Below are positions 24,289 to 32,378 of a DNA stretch of 42,011 nt, one piece after another. Each line of letters starts with the position of its first letter. The first letter of the stretch is position 1. The stretch is from Bacillota bacterium (GTDB lineage: Bacteria; Bacillota; Sulfobacillia; Sulfobacillales; JAIMBI01), in contig JAJZWV010000034.1 of the NCBI GenBank assembly GCA_021846505.1, positions 1 to 42,011 of the forward strand, given 5' to 3'. The notes under the pieces are model-generated. The model made no database searches. It was given only the letters and a program-made list of their open reading frames with translations, and was not told where the DNA came from. The position numbers and the translations under genes were made by a program.

Positions 24289-24690
24289 GTGGGCTTATCC
24301 TTGAGGTCCCGGCTGAAAGTGCCCGTTCGCGGAGCGGGCGGCTGGATGGCCACCGTGGCAGCCGCGTGGGCCGTGGCGGCCGCTCCCGTCTTTCTATTTA
24401 TGCTGCTGGGCCCGTCCTGCGCGGCGGGTTCGACATGCACCAACCCCGCGATCGCCGCGGTGTCGCCTCCCGTGGCGACCGTGGGATTTCTCATCGTGTC
24501 CTTGGCCGTGGGGATCCTGCCCTTCTGGCTGCGGCGCCGCCGCGGGTGGCTCCGTGCTTGGGCGCTCCTGCCGCTGCTGGTGGTGCTGGGCACCTTCGGT
24601 GCCGATGTCTGGATCCTCCCGGCTGGGGTGCTCGCATTTATCGCCTCGTTTCTTCCGGTCCCCACCCCCGGTGTGGCGGCTAGGCGCTGA
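24289..24690 (+). CDS. Small membrane protein of unknown function
   Basis: 133 residues from GTG 24289 with GAGAGGAG eight bases upstream. Four hydrophobic segments are seen: VAAAWAVAAAPVFLFMLLG, VATVGFLIVSLAVGILPFW, AWALLPLLVVLGTFGADVW and LPAGVLAFIASFLP. The loop between the first two has two Cys (GPSCAAGSTC) that could form a disulfide outside the cell. A basic loop (RRRRGWLRA) lies inside. It is divergent from the aquaporin gene. No family recognised. Confidence 0.65.
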   Translation: MGLSLRSRLKVPVRGAGGWMATVAAAWAVAAAPVFLFMLLGPSCAAGSTCTNPAIAAVSPPVATVGFLIVSLAVGILPFWLRRRRGWLRAWALLPLLVVLGTFGADVWILPAGVLAFIASFLPVPTPGVAARR

Positions 24691-24921
24691 CAGGACGCAG
24701 CACTCGCCCTGGCCATCGTGCGGCCCGCCAAGCACCCGATCGCCTGCGCTGCGGGGTTCGGAACCGCGACTGCTCCCCGCGACCGGGTCCCCCGCTGTTG
24801 ACCTACAGTCGGAAAGCCTTGACAGGGGCCCCGCTGGCCGCCACCATGAGCGCACGACTCCATTCGGGAGGATTCTGGACGAAGCTGGACGAGGGCGTTC
24901 GGCTGGAGGGGGGTGGCGACG

Positions 24922-24990
24922 ATGACGGCAGTGGGCTTTGTGACGGGCCGGCAGCGTTTTGCCACGCTCCAAAAGCGAACCGGCGGCTGA
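24922..24990 (+). CDS. Possible 22-residue small ORF upstream of rsgA
   Basis: ATG 24922 follows GGAGGGGGG by eight bases. The peptide, MTAVGFVTGRQRFATLQKRT plus two Gly, is basic. It ends 28 bases before a strong terminator (25019-25049). A possible promoter, TTGACA (24828-24833) with CACCAT 17 bases on, precedes it. The unit could be a small transcript of its own, or a leader for rsgA. The surrounding 24691-25083 holds no other convincing gene. Confidence 0.35.
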   Translation: MTAVGFVTGRQRFATLQKRTGG

Positions 24991-25018
24991 CCTTTCTGCG
25001 GGCGCCGCAAGTTTTTTG

Positions 25019-25049
25019 GCGGCCTGGGCACGTTGCCCAGGCCGCTTTT
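25019..25049 (+). terminator. Rho-independent terminator 35 bases before rsgA
   Basis: The 12-base stem GCGGCCTGGGCA with its exact complement, a three-base loop and then TTTT. A T6 run precedes the stem. The short distance to rsgA means it either ends a small upstream transcript or attenuates rsgA. Confidence 0.8.
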
Positions 25050-25083
25050 GCTTGGCGGGGTGCACACAGAGAGAAAGGGGCAG

Positions 25084-26205
25084 GTGCTGAAATTGCTAGG
25101 ACAGATCGAATTGGAGTCGCTGGCGGGCTGGGGCTGGGACGCCCAGTGGCAGGACGCCTGGGAGAAAGAGCCGCGCGAGGGCGAACCCGCGCGCGTCATT
25201 GAGGAGCAGCGCGGATTGTATCGCCTGGCCACCGCCTCGGGATCGTGCGAGGCCGAGTTGGCGGGACGCTTCCGACATCGGGTCGTGGGCGCAGAGGACC
25301 TGCCTGGCGTGGGTGACTTCGTGGACGCGGCGCCCGCCAGCCGCCATCGCATTCACGCGGTGCTGCCGCGCCGCTCCCAATTCGTGCGCCGGGCGGCCGG
25401 CGGAGCGGGGGCGCCGCAGGTGGCGGCGGCGAACGTGGACTACACCTTTATCGTGCAAGCCTTGGGCCACGACTTCAGCCCGCGGCGGCTGGAGCGCTAT
25501 CTTGCGCTGGCGTGGGAAGGCGGCTCGTCCCCGGTGGTGGTGCTCAACAAGGTGGACCAGGTGCCGGATGCGGCCGTGCAGCGGGATGCGGCGGCCTCGG
25601 CCGCTCCGGGGGTGCCCGTGCACGCGGTCAGCGCCGCCACCGGGTCGGGCTTAGAGCATCTTGCGCAGTGGCTCGCGCCCGGGCGCACCGTCGTGCTGCT
25701 GGGGTCCTCCGGCGTGGGCAAGTCCACGCTGGCCAACGCGCTGCTAAGCCAGGGCGGCGATGGCCAGCGTGGCTGGCAAGCCGTGGGGGCCATCCGGGAG
25801 CAGGACGGCCGCGGGCGGCACACGACCACCGCGCGCCACCTGCTGCGGCTTTCCGGCGGGGCGCTCCTCATTGATAGCCCGGGCATGCGCGAGGTGGGCC
25901 TCATTGGCTTGGACGAAGGGCTGTCCTCGGCGTTCACCGACGTGGAAAAGCTCGCCGCCGCCTGCCGATTCGCTGACTGCAAGCATCAGGGGGAGCCCGG
26001 ATGTGCGATGGACGCGGCGCTGGCCGAGGGCCAGCTGGACCCTGACCGCCTGGCGGCCTACCGCAAGCTGGAGCGCGAGCAGGCGTTTCAGGCGCGCAAG
26101 GAAAACCGAGCCCTGGCCCACGCCGCGCGGCGGGAGTGGGCCCGGCGCGCGCGGGCGGGGCGGCAGGCGCGCCGCGACCAGTCGCGGGGAGGCGGACTTA
26201 CGTGA
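25084..26205 (+). CDS. rsgA: Ribosome biogenesis GTPase RsgA
   Basis: 373 residues from GTG 25084, with AAAGGGG four bases upstream; the frame extends to 25033 but that part overlaps a terminator. The circularly permuted GTPase order is clear: G4 VLNKVDQV first, G5 SAATG, then G1 GSSGVGKST, G2-region REQDGRGRHTTT, and G3 DSPGM. An N-terminal OB-like domain precedes it and a C-terminal zinc motif (CRFADCKHQGEPGC) follows. The C-terminal tail is long, Arg/Ala-rich and likely binds rRNA. RsgA checks late 30S subunit assembly. The stop overlaps the convergent MBL-fold gene by eight bases. Confidence 0.95.
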   Translation: MLKLLGQIELESLAGWGWDAQWQDAWEKEPREGEPARVIEEQRGLYRLATASGSCEAELAGRFRHRVVGAEDLPGVGDFVDAAPASRHRIHAVLPRRSQFVRRAAGGAGAPQVAAANVDYTFIVQALGHDFSPRRLERYLALAWEGGSSPVVVLNKVDQVPDAAVQRDAAASAAPGVPVHAVSAATGSGLEHLAQWLAPGRTVVLLGSSGVGKSTLANALLSQGGDGQRGWQAVGAIREQDGRGRHTTTARHLLRLSGGALLIDSPGMREVGLIGLDEGLSSAFTDVEKLAAACRFADCKHQGEPGCAMDAALAEGQLDPDRLAAYRKLEREQAFQARKENRALAHAARREWARRARAGRQARRDQSRGGGLT

Positions 26206-26839
26206 GCGCCGCCTCCCGCAGGGAGCCCAACACATCGTGGCCATGTGAGGCCAACAGCGTGTGCACCGCCGGGTGCTGGGCCAGAAGCGCCTGGAACGCC
26301 GCGCGGGATGCGGCCACCTTGCTGGGGTCCGGCTTGGGCACCAAGCCTTCGGGGCACGGCCACAGCTGGCCCGCTGGGCCACCCATGGCCACGTCGCCGG
26401 TCAGCAGGGCACCGCCGTCGGGGGTGGTGAGCGCCATTTCGTCCACATAGGCGGACGCTTCATCGTCCCACATCGCGGTGGACACGCGAATGCGGTGCGC
26501 CGCCAAGCCGCCTGGCAGCGGGTCGCCGTCGCCATAGGGGGTGGCGGAGAGCCGCCCGCGGCGCACGGGGTCCTCCCAGGCGGGCCGCGGCAGGTGCACT
26601 GGGGCTCCACTGGTTTTCTGAAACCACTCCGCGCCCCGCACGTGGTCGTGGGTGGTCAGGACCACGCCGAGAATGGGGCCCCATTCCGCCAGCGTGGCGA
26701 GGATGCCGGGCACCACCGGAGGATCCACCAGCACGACCCCGCTGGGGGTTGTGACAAAGTGGCCCACCATCATCCAGTCATCTTCAGGATCTGGGGTTTC
26801 CCAGCGCCACACCGATGGGTATACCGCGACGGCCGTCAT
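26198..26839 (-). CDS. Metallo-beta-lactamase-fold protein with a reduced metal site
   Basis: 213 residues from ATG 26839, with AGGGGG seven bases upstream. The fold markers are VVLVDPPVVPG (strand before the active site), VVLTTHDHVRGAEWF where the usual HxHxDH should be, LLTGDVAMGG (the Asp that bridges metals) and a final LLASHGHDVLG. The first motif lacks the second half (DH is replaced by RG), so one metal position may be lost. Function is open: a hydrolase of a thioester or lactone type, or a non-catalytic relative. Its start region faces the CGNR gene across a 161-base control region. Confidence 0.75.
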   Translation of the reverse strand: MTAVAVYPSVWRWETPDPEDDWMMVGHFVTTPSGVVLVDPPVVPGILATLAEWGPILGVVLTTHDHVRGAEWFQKTSGAPVHLPRPAWEDPVRRGRLSATPYGDGDPLPGGLAAHRIRVSTAMWDDEASAYVDEMALTTPDGGALLTGDVAMGGPAGQLWPCPEGLVPKPDPSKVAASRAAFQALLAQHPAVHTLLASHGHDVLGSLREAALT

Positions 26840-26878
26840 CGTGCTGCCCCCTCAAGTCACTGCCTGGAACCGATTCGT

Positions 26879-26903
26879 AACCTCTATTGGCCGTTTATAG
26901 GTT
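26879..26903 (-). promoter_or_regulatory. Inverted repeat between the divergent MBL-fold and CGNR genes
   Basis: Arms AACCTCTA (26879-26886) and TATAGGTT (26896-26903), seven of eight bases complementary, flank a nine-base centre. On the minus strand it contains TATAAA (26894-26899), a possible -10 box for the MBL gene, so a repressor could act there. No matching -35 at usual spacing. Confidence 0.4.
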
Positions 26904-27000
26904 GCACCATCCACACGCCCGGATGCAAAGCGTGGACGCTGGCCGCCCTGGGTGACACACTGAAGCCAGCCAGACTGGACGCCAGCAGAGAGGGGGGCTC

Positions 27001-27591
27001 ATGGTGAACGGCGCGCCGGACAGGGCCGCGCGCATTATCGCGTTTCTCAACACGCGGGACGTGGATCTGGGCGGCGATGCGCTGGCCACGCGCGAGGGCC
27101 TCCACGCGTGGCTCCGCGAAGAGCGCGGCTATCAGGGGCCGCCGCCCTCGCTCCGCCAGATGGGGGCCGCATCGCGCTTGCGAGAGGCGCTGCGAGAGTT
27201 GCTGGCGCGGCATGGGGCGGCGGAGGCCGCCCCGGCCGTGCCCGCCGACGCGCTAAATGCCTGGCTGGCCAAGTTTCCCGTCCGGTTTGCCGCAGCGCCG
27301 GATGGCGCATTCGAGGTGCTGCCGCCCGGCTCAGATATCGTGCAGGCCTTGGCGGGGATCGCGGCGGATGCCGTGCTGTGCCAGGGCAGTCCGGCGTGGC
27401 TGCGGATTAAAGTTTGCCAGAATCCCGACTGCCGCTGGGCGTATTACGACCGGTCTCACAGTGCTACGCAGAAGTGGTGCTCCATGGCGGGGTGCGGCAA
27501 TCGCCTGAAGGCACGGCGGCATCGGCGCCGAAAGGCCCTGGCCTCCGGCCGCGTGATGCCGCCTGACAGCGAAGCCCCTGCCGAGAACTAG
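27001..27591 (+). CDS. CGNR zinc-finger (ABATE-domain) transcriptional regulator
   Basis: 196 residues from ATG 27001, with GAGAGGGGGG immediately upstream. The N-terminal 120 residues are an ABATE-type ligand-binding domain (FLNTRDVDLGGDAL, then a WLREER helix). The C-terminal part is the CGNR zinc ribbon: CQNPDCRWAYYDRS, then KWCSMAGCGNRLKARRHRRR. Members are thought to be stress- or ligand-dependent DNA-binding proteins. An SDR gene follows after 18 bases in the same direction and is the likely co-transcribed target. Confidence 0.88.
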   Translation: MVNGAPDRAARIIAFLNTRDVDLGGDALATREGLHAWLREERGYQGPPPSLRQMGAASRLREALRELLARHGAAEAAPAVPADALNAWLAKFPVRFAAAPDGAFEVLPPGSDIVQALAGIAADAVLCQGSPAWLRIKVCQNPDCRWAYYDRSHSATQKWCSMAGCGNRLKARRHRRRKALASGRVMPPDSEAPAEN

Positions 27592-27609
27592 TGGAAGGGG
27601 ATGGGGCCG

Positions 27610-28392
27610 ATGACTGGCCAGACATTTGGGAGTCAAGTGGCGCTCGTGACCGGGGCGGGCCATGGCTTGGGCCAGGCGATGGCGCTCATGCTGGCCGGCG
27701 ACGGGGCGGTGGTGCATGGGGCCGACTTGGACGCGGGAGAGTTGCAGGCAACCAAGCAGTTGGCGGCGGTGCGCGGCGGTGAGTTTGTTCCGCGGACCTT
27801 GGACGTTAGGGACTCGGACGCCTGGGCGGCTTGGGTCAGCGCGGTGAGCCAGCGCCATGACGGCCGTCTGGACATCCTCATCAACAATGCGGGCGGCGTG
27901 GCCGGCCAGGTACACCGCGACATCGAGGAGGTGTCGGATGCGGATTGGGCCGCCGTGATGGAGTCCAACCTGGGCGGCGCCTTCCGCGGCATCCGCGCGG
28001 CCGCCCCCCTTATGAAGGCGCGCGGGTATGGCCGGATCGTCATCATCACGTCGGGAGCAGGGAGGAGCTGGAGCCTCACCGGCATCCAGGCATACACCAG
28101 CACCAAGGCGGGGGAAATTGGCCTGACGCGCCAGATGGCGTTCGAGCTCGGGCCGCACGGCATCACGGTGAATGCCATTGCGCCCGGCTTCATCCGCAGC
28201 AATCCCGCCACGGAGCGGCAGTGGCATGCCATGGCACCCCGGGAGCAGGCGCGGCTCGTGGACGACACGCCGCGGCGGCGGCTGGGCACGCCGGAGGACA
28301 TTGCCTGGGCCGTGCGCTTCTTGGTGCATCCCCTCACCGACTTCATTACCGGCCAAGTGCTGCCCGTCGATGGCGGCCACCAGATGTTCTGA
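27610..28392 (+). CDS. Short-chain dehydrogenase/reductase (SDR)
   Basis: 260 residues from ATG 27610, chosen over ATG 27601 because GGAAGGGG lies nine bases upstream of the former and directly abuts the latter. Classical SDR motifs: cofactor loop TGAGHGLG, an Asp at the end of strand two (HGADLDAG), which favours NAD over NADP, NNAGG, and YTSTK with Ser upstream (TSGAG), then a C-terminal VDGGH motif. It oxidises or reduces an alcohol/ketone of unknown identity. Operonic with the CGNR regulator. Confidence 0.92.
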   Translation: MTGQTFGSQVALVTGAGHGLGQAMALMLAGDGAVVHGADLDAGELQATKQLAAVRGGEFVPRTLDVRDSDAWAAWVSAVSQRHDGRLDILINNAGGVAGQVHRDIEEVSDADWAAVMESNLGGAFRGIRAAAPLMKARGYGRIVIITSGAGRSWSLTGIQAYTSTKAGEIGLTRQMAFELGPHGITVNAIAPGFIRSNPATERQWHAMAPREQARLVDDTPRRRLGTPEDIAWAVRFLVHPLTDFITGQVLPVDGGHQMF

Positions 28393-28407
28393 AATGCGGG
28401 GGCCGGT

Positions 28408-28436
28408 GCCGGCAGGTTCAGACGAGACCTGCCGGC
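28408..28436. terminator. Hairpin between convergent SDR and GGDEF genes
   Basis: A 10-base perfect stem, GCCGGCAGGT with its complement, and a nine-base loop overlap the last codons of the GGDEF gene. No T tract follows on either strand. It may act as a two-way stop or mRNA end for both convergent genes. Confidence 0.45.
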
Positions 28437-30034
28437 GGCGCCTGAGGCGCCTCAGCCAGGAGCGGGCCGTCATGGGCCCACTCCTCCCGGAAAACATACG
28501 CACGGTTCTTCCCGGCCCGCTTCGCTTGGTACATGGCGATGTCGGCCGCACGGATCAGGCTGTCGACATCGCCGCGCTGGCTCGGGTACAAGCAGAGGCC
28601 CACGCTGATGGTGGGTGCCATCGAGGCGCCGCGCGCCAGCAGGATGGGCGCCGCTACCGCCGCCAGCAATCGGTCCCCTGCGGTTTGGGCGGCCAGCCCA
28701 TCTGCCACGTCGGCCAGCAGCACGCCAAACTCGTCCCCGCCCAGCCGACTCACCATGTCCGCGCCGCGGCAGTGCTGGGTCAGGCGCTCCGCCAGCTCCA
28801 CCAGCACAGCATTGCCGATCTGATGGCCCCAGGTGTCGTTGACCCGCTTAAAGTTATCGAGGTCGACGATGGCCACCGCAAATTTGCTCCAGCGGCCCGG
28901 CCCTGGGGCTAAAGCCTCGGCCAGTCGCTCATAGAAGTGCGCGGCGTTGGGGAGCTGGGTGAGGTCATCGTGAAGGGCCATGTGGGTCAGCGCCGCCTGG
29001 CGCTCCCGCTCCTGCGTGAGGTCGTGTAGCACCAAGATGCAGTAGGGAGTGCCATCCACCGTGATGTAGTCGCCTTCAAGGGAGAGCCAGCGAATGCCGG
29101 CGGCATGCCGGAAGGGCACCTCGCGCCCCCGCACGGGCTGGCGGCGGGCAAACGCCGACCGGAATTCCGCGAGCAGGGGCGCCTGCGCATCAGACAGCAG
29201 ATCCGACAGGAATTCGCCTGACGGTCCCAAGAGGCGCACGGCGGCGCTGTTGCGATCCGCGATGCGGCCGGCGCTGTCCACCATCAGGAGGGGAGCCGGG
29301 GTCAGGGCAAACAGATGGTGGTACTGCTGCAGGCGGTGAGGCCGAAAGGCGTGCTGGCTCATCGCCAAGCGCATGGTGTAAATCCACAGCAGCATCCCCA
29401 GCAAATACGGATACGGCGGCAGCCACGCGGGCGTGTGGGCGGGCAAGAGGGCTCCCAAAAAGAGATTGCTCGCGCTGAGGAGCCCGGCGCCCCACATCAA
29501 GCCGGTGATTTGGCCGCGGCGGCCCGGGTCCGCAGCCCGCCTCCGCACCCACCCCAGTGCCACCTCGATAAGGGCAATCAGCGCGAGGGATGCCCACATG
29601 GTTAGGTGAAAACGGGAGTCATAGACGGGGTCGATCCACATCCCCGTGCGCACAAACCGGAGGGTGCTGAACAGGTTCTGGCCAGTGGCGAGTGTCCAGA
29701 GCCCGGGGACCGTCCACACATACGCCAGCGCCAAGCCCACACCTGGCGGCAGACGGCCCATAACCCGGAGCACCCGCAGAAACAGGTGCACGCCGAAAGC
29801 CACCAGCAGTACGGCGAAAGTGCCGATGCCATACAGCGCCACGGCTGGGGCGTCGGCCAGGGGCAGCACCTGAACGGCGTACACCGCCAGCAGCATCAGG
29901 CCAAGGGAAAAATGCTGCGCCGCGACGAGGCGCGCGCTGGTGTCCTCCGCGTTGCGGCGGAGGGTGTCGAGGCCCCAGTGAAACAGGAAGAAGGCCGGAA
30001 GGCCAAAAATCGCACTGAGCCACAGCGTGTGCAC
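28418..30034 (-). CDS. Membrane diguanylate cyclase: multi-TM sensor, PAS, GGDEF
   Basis: 538 residues from GTG 30034; the frame extends to 30112 but the membrane region begins right after GTG 30034. About eight hydrophobic segments occupy residues 1-235, similar to 7TM-type sensor domains. A PAS domain follows (LFALTPAPLLMVDSAGRIAD and the PAC part WLSLEGDYITVDG) at about 245-355. The GGDEF domain starts near DDLTQLPNAAHFYERL, with the active-site motif RLGGDEFGVLLAD and C-terminal AADIAMYQAKRAGKNR. The GGDEF motif is intact, so it should make c-di-GMP from two GTP. No EAL domain. A 14-residue ORF with a strong ribosome site lies just upstream and may couple translation. Confidence 0.9.
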   Translation of the reverse strand: MHTLWLSAIFGLPAFFLFHWGLDTLRRNAEDTSARLVAAQHFSLGLMLLAVYAVQVLPLADAPAVALYGIGTFAVLLVAFGVHLFLRVLRVMGRLPPGVGLALAYVWTVPGLWTLATGQNLFSTLRFVRTGMWIDPVYDSRFHLTMWASLALIALIEVALGWVRRRAADPGRRGQITGLMWGAGLLSASNLFLGALLPAHTPAWLPPYPYLLGMLLWIYTMRLAMSQHAFRPHRLQQYHHLFALTPAPLLMVDSAGRIADRNSAAVRLLGPSGEFLSDLLSDAQAPLLAEFRSAFARRQPVRGREVPFRHAAGIRWLSLEGDYITVDGTPYCILVLHDLTQERERQAALTHMALHDDLTQLPNAAHFYERLAEALAPGPGRWSKFAVAIVDLDNFKRVNDTWGHQIGNAVLVELAERLTQHCRGADMVSRLGGDEFGVLLADVADGLAAQTAGDRLLAAVAAPILLARGASMAPTISVGLCLYPSQRGDVDSLIRAADIAMYQAKRAGKNRAYVFREEWAHDGPLLAEAPQAPPAGLV

Positions 30035-30039
30035 GGCGC

Positions 30040-30084
30040 CTACGTCCTCGGGCCGGTTGCCGTGACCCGACACCGCATCAGCAT
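30040..30084 (-). CDS. Possible 14-residue upstream ORF of the GGDEF gene
   Basis: ATG 30084 has GGAGGGG five bases upstream, the best ribosome site in the leader. The frame MLMRCRVTATGPRT ends at TAG 30040-30042, five bases before GTG 30034. The GGDEF start itself has no good site, so ribosomes finishing this peptide could restart there. It might also be chance. Confidence 0.4.
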   Translation of the reverse strand: MLMRCRVTATGPRT

Positions 30085-30177
30085 TGGGTCCCCTCCGGGG
30101 ATTGGCAGCCACGCGCTGCGCCCACGTGTCGGCACCCTCGGCACCTCCCCACCTGGAATTCCTGGCATTTGCCGCCT

Positions 30178-30190
30178 ATTATACCAAGGG
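30178..30190 (-). promoter_or_regulatory. Extended -10 promoter of the GGDEF gene
   Basis: A perfect TATAAT (30178-30183, minus strand) is preceded by TTGG, an extended -10 signature. No -35 box is evident. Transcription from about 30171 would leave a leader of roughly 90 bases to the short upstream ORF. Confidence 0.6.
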
Positions 30191-30269
30191 GCCTCCCCCG
30201 GCCGCAGGAGGACTCCCATTCACCTCCGCCAGACCTGCGCCACGAGAGGTCCGATATCGGGCCGCCCGC

Positions 30270-31127
30270 TCACCGGCCGGCGCCGATAGGCGCCGGGCTT
30301 GCGGCGGTGGGGGTTGCGGGCCAGCCCATCCGCACTGCTTGGATGGCTTGGATGCGTGTGCGGAGTTGGTCGATGGGCAGGGAAGACAGCGCCGCCTCCC
30401 AAGTGGTTAGCTCTGCGACGTAATCGTGCAGGGCGGCGAGCAGCTCCTCGCGGTTGGCATCCAAAATCTCTGACCAAAGCTCGGGCGGCGCTGCGGCGGT
30501 GCGGGTGGCGCCCAAAAAGCCGGGGCCCATGAGATGCTCGGTGTCGCGGTCTTCCCGGGCCAAATTCGTGAGCGCCAGCGCACTCACGTACGGGAGGTGG
30601 CTGGTGCGGGCTGCCAGCCGATCGTGCCGGGCCGCCGGCAGCGTCACCACCCGCGCGCCCAGTGGCTCCACCAAGGCGCGCAGCGGGCCTTCAGGGCTGG
30701 GACGCCCGGGCACGGGGATGAGGGCCCACACGCGATCCCGGTACAGATCCGGCTGAAAATTTATGCCGCCCCCACGCTCGCGGCCGGTCATGGGATGAGA
30801 GCTGGCCACCTCCAGGTGGCCGGGCAAGGCGGCCAGCGCGGGCAGCACGTGGTGCTTGACGCTAGTAATGTCGGTGACCACGGTGCCCGGTGCCAGCCGG
30901 GGGGTGGCGGCCGACAGGACGTCGGCCACCGCCTGGGGCGGCACGGCCACGACGACCCAGCGGGGGTGGGGTGCGCGCCCAATGCGGACGCCTTGCCGGC
31001 GAGCGTAGGCCTCCGCCGCCGGGTTCGCGTCCACGCCGTACACGGCAAGGCCCGTGTTCGCTTGAAGCAGTCCGGCGGCAAGGGACAGGCCCATCAGGCC
31101 GAGCCCCCAAATTTCCACTTGGTCCAT
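30270..31127 (-). CDS. tyrA: Prephenate dehydrogenase
   Basis: 285 residues from ATG 31127, one base after the aroF stop. The N-terminal NAD-binding loop is VEIWGLGLMGLSLAAGL, with an acidic residue ending strand two (VYGVDANP). The catalytic region shows VTDITSVKHHVL, ASSHPMTGRERGG with the key His, and LPAARHDRLAARTSHLPYVSA with the second His. It converts prephenate to 4-hydroxyphenylpyruvate with NAD, the committed step to tyrosine. No chorismate mutase or ACT domain is attached, so control must lie elsewhere; the T-box ahead of aroF supplies it at the transcript level. Confidence 0.9.
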   Translation of the reverse strand: MDQVEIWGLGLMGLSLAAGLLQANTGLAVYGVDANPAAEAYARRQGVRIGRAPHPRWVVVAVPPQAVADVLSAATPRLAPGTVVTDITSVKHHVLPALAALPGHLEVASSHPMTGRERGGGINFQPDLYRDRVWALIPVPGRPSPEGPLRALVEPLGARVVTLPAARHDRLAARTSHLPYVSALALTNLAREDRDTEHLMGPGFLGATRTAAAPPELWSEILDANREELLAALHDYVAELTTWEAALSSLPIDQLRTRIQAIQAVRMGWPATPTAASPAPIGAGR

Positions 31128-31128
31128 G

Positions 31129-32052
31129 TCAAACCACCCGGTCCACGCTGGCAGCAATCGGGGCGAGCGATCGCGCCAGCTGGGTAAAGTCATGCGGTGT
31201 GAGGCTCTGAGGCCCGTCCGACAGCGCTTGGGCGGGATTGGGGTGCACTTCCACGATGAGCGCGTCGGCCCCCGCCGCCACCGCTGCGCGGGACAGGGCC
31301 GGCACCAGCGCCCGCTCGCCCGCGGCATGCGACGGATCCACCACGATGGGCAGATGCGTCAGCGCCCGCAGCAGGGGCACCGCCGCTAGGTCCAGCGTGT
31401 TGCGGGTCCGCGGCTCGAAGGTGCGGATGCCCCGCTCTGCCAGCGCCACGAAGGGGCTGCCCGCCGCCATGACGTATTCCGCGGCGTACAGCCACTCGTC
31501 GATGGTGGCGGCGAAGCCGCGCTTCAGCAGCACCGGCTTCTTGGTGGCGCCGGCGGCGGACAGCAGCGAAAAGTTTTGCATGTTGCGGGCCCCGATTTGG
31601 ATCATGTCCGCAACCTCAGCCACCGCGCCTAAGCTTTCCTGGTCCAGCGCCTCCGTCACAATGCGGAGGCCAAACCGCGTGCGCGCCGCATCCAGAAATT
31701 TCAGCCCTTGGATTAAGAGGCCCTGAAAGCTGTAGGGAGACGTCCGCGGCTTGAACGCGCCGCCCCGAAGCACCGTTGCGCCCGCGGCGGCTACCGCGTG
31801 GGCCGCCGCCATCAGCTGATCCTCATTCTCGACGGCGCAGGGGCCGGCCATCAGGAGCACCTGGGTGGAGCCCAGCACGACGCCCCCTCCCAGCGGGATG
31901 GTGGTGGGCTCGGGATGGCGCTCCCAAGACACCAGGCGCCAGTCGTCCCGAGCGGCCAGGGCGGGCGCCACCGGCGCCGCACCGCGAGAATAAGTCGACC
32001 GCACCTCGGACTCGTGGACTGTCACGGTGAGCTCACTCAATGTGTTGGTCAC
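31129..32052 (-). CDS. aroF: 3-deoxy-7-phosphoheptulonate (DAHP) synthase, type I beta
   Basis: 307 residues from GTG 32052, five bases after GGAGGAGGG. An N-terminal segment of about 65 residues precedes the barrel. Barrel motifs: LMAGPCAVENEDQLM, GATVLRGGAFKPRTSPYSFQ, the KR pair in PVLLKRGFAATIDEWL, and PIVVDPSHAAG near the end. The pattern is the beta subfamily found in Bacillota. It condenses phosphoenolpyruvate and erythrose 4-phosphate, the entry to the shikimate pathway. Metal ligands (Cys in GPC, His in DPSHA) are present. It is first in the operon, with tyrA directly after, under a T-box leader. The symbol follows common Bacillota naming; aroA or aroG would be equally usual. Confidence 0.93.
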   Translation of the reverse strand: MTNTLSELTVTVHESEVRSTYSRGAAPVAPALAARDDWRLVSWERHPEPTTIPLGGGVVLGSTQVLLMAGPCAVENEDQLMAAAHAVAAAGATVLRGGAFKPRTSPYSFQGLLIQGLKFLDAARTRFGLRIVTEALDQESLGAVAEVADMIQIGARNMQNFSLLSAAGATKKPVLLKRGFAATIDEWLYAAEYVMAAGSPFVALAERGIRTFEPRTRNTLDLAAVPLLRALTHLPIVVDPSHAAGERALVPALSRAAVAAGADALIVEVHPNPAQALSDGPQSLTPHDFTQLARSLAPIAASVDRVV

Positions 32053-32109
32053 GCTTACCCTCCTCCGCTTCTCTCGACTGTGCCGGGACTCCGGCTGCGG
32101 CCGTCCCAA

Positions 32110-32372
32110 CAAAAAAACTTCGCCCCCATCGGGACGAAGTTGCCTTCGCGGTACCACCCTGATTGCGCATCCCGCCTTCGGGACACGCCACTCTTGTGCG
32201 CCCGCTAACGGAGGCCAGCCGTCTCGCCTACTGAATCCCCTCTAACCTAAGGGGAAGTTCGGTCTGCGCTCCCGGGGGTATAGCCAAGCGCCCTGGATGG
32301 CTTGCACCAGCCGCCATCTCTCTGCTGCCAGGGGTGACCCGCTTCTTCCGGTCATCGCTTTCGGATATTGGA
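32110..32372 (-). promoter_or_regulatory. T-box riboswitch leader of the aroF-tyrA operon
   Basis: The T-box core GGTGGTACCGCG is at about 32147-32158 on the minus strand. It is followed by a terminator: the stem AACTTCGTCCC with GGGGGCGAAGTT and then T7 (32110-32141). Upstream, the distal Stem I can be folded (CCCTGG...CCAGGG and GATGGC...GCCATC around GGCTGGTGCAA, with an AGAGA bulge), and AGTAGGC before Stem III is present. Candidate specifier triplets on the 3' side of Stem I lie in CTATACC, giving TAT or TAC (Tyr); a TGG (Trp) is also nearby. Uncharged tRNA would stabilise the antiterminator and let transcription continue. Confidence 0.9.
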
Positions 32373-32378
32373 GCCAAT

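Noticed and set aside
30084-30171. c-di-GMP riboswitch in the leader of the GGDEF gene
   Set aside because: A GGCAAA-like string occurs in the leader but the rest of the GEMM consensus could not be found.
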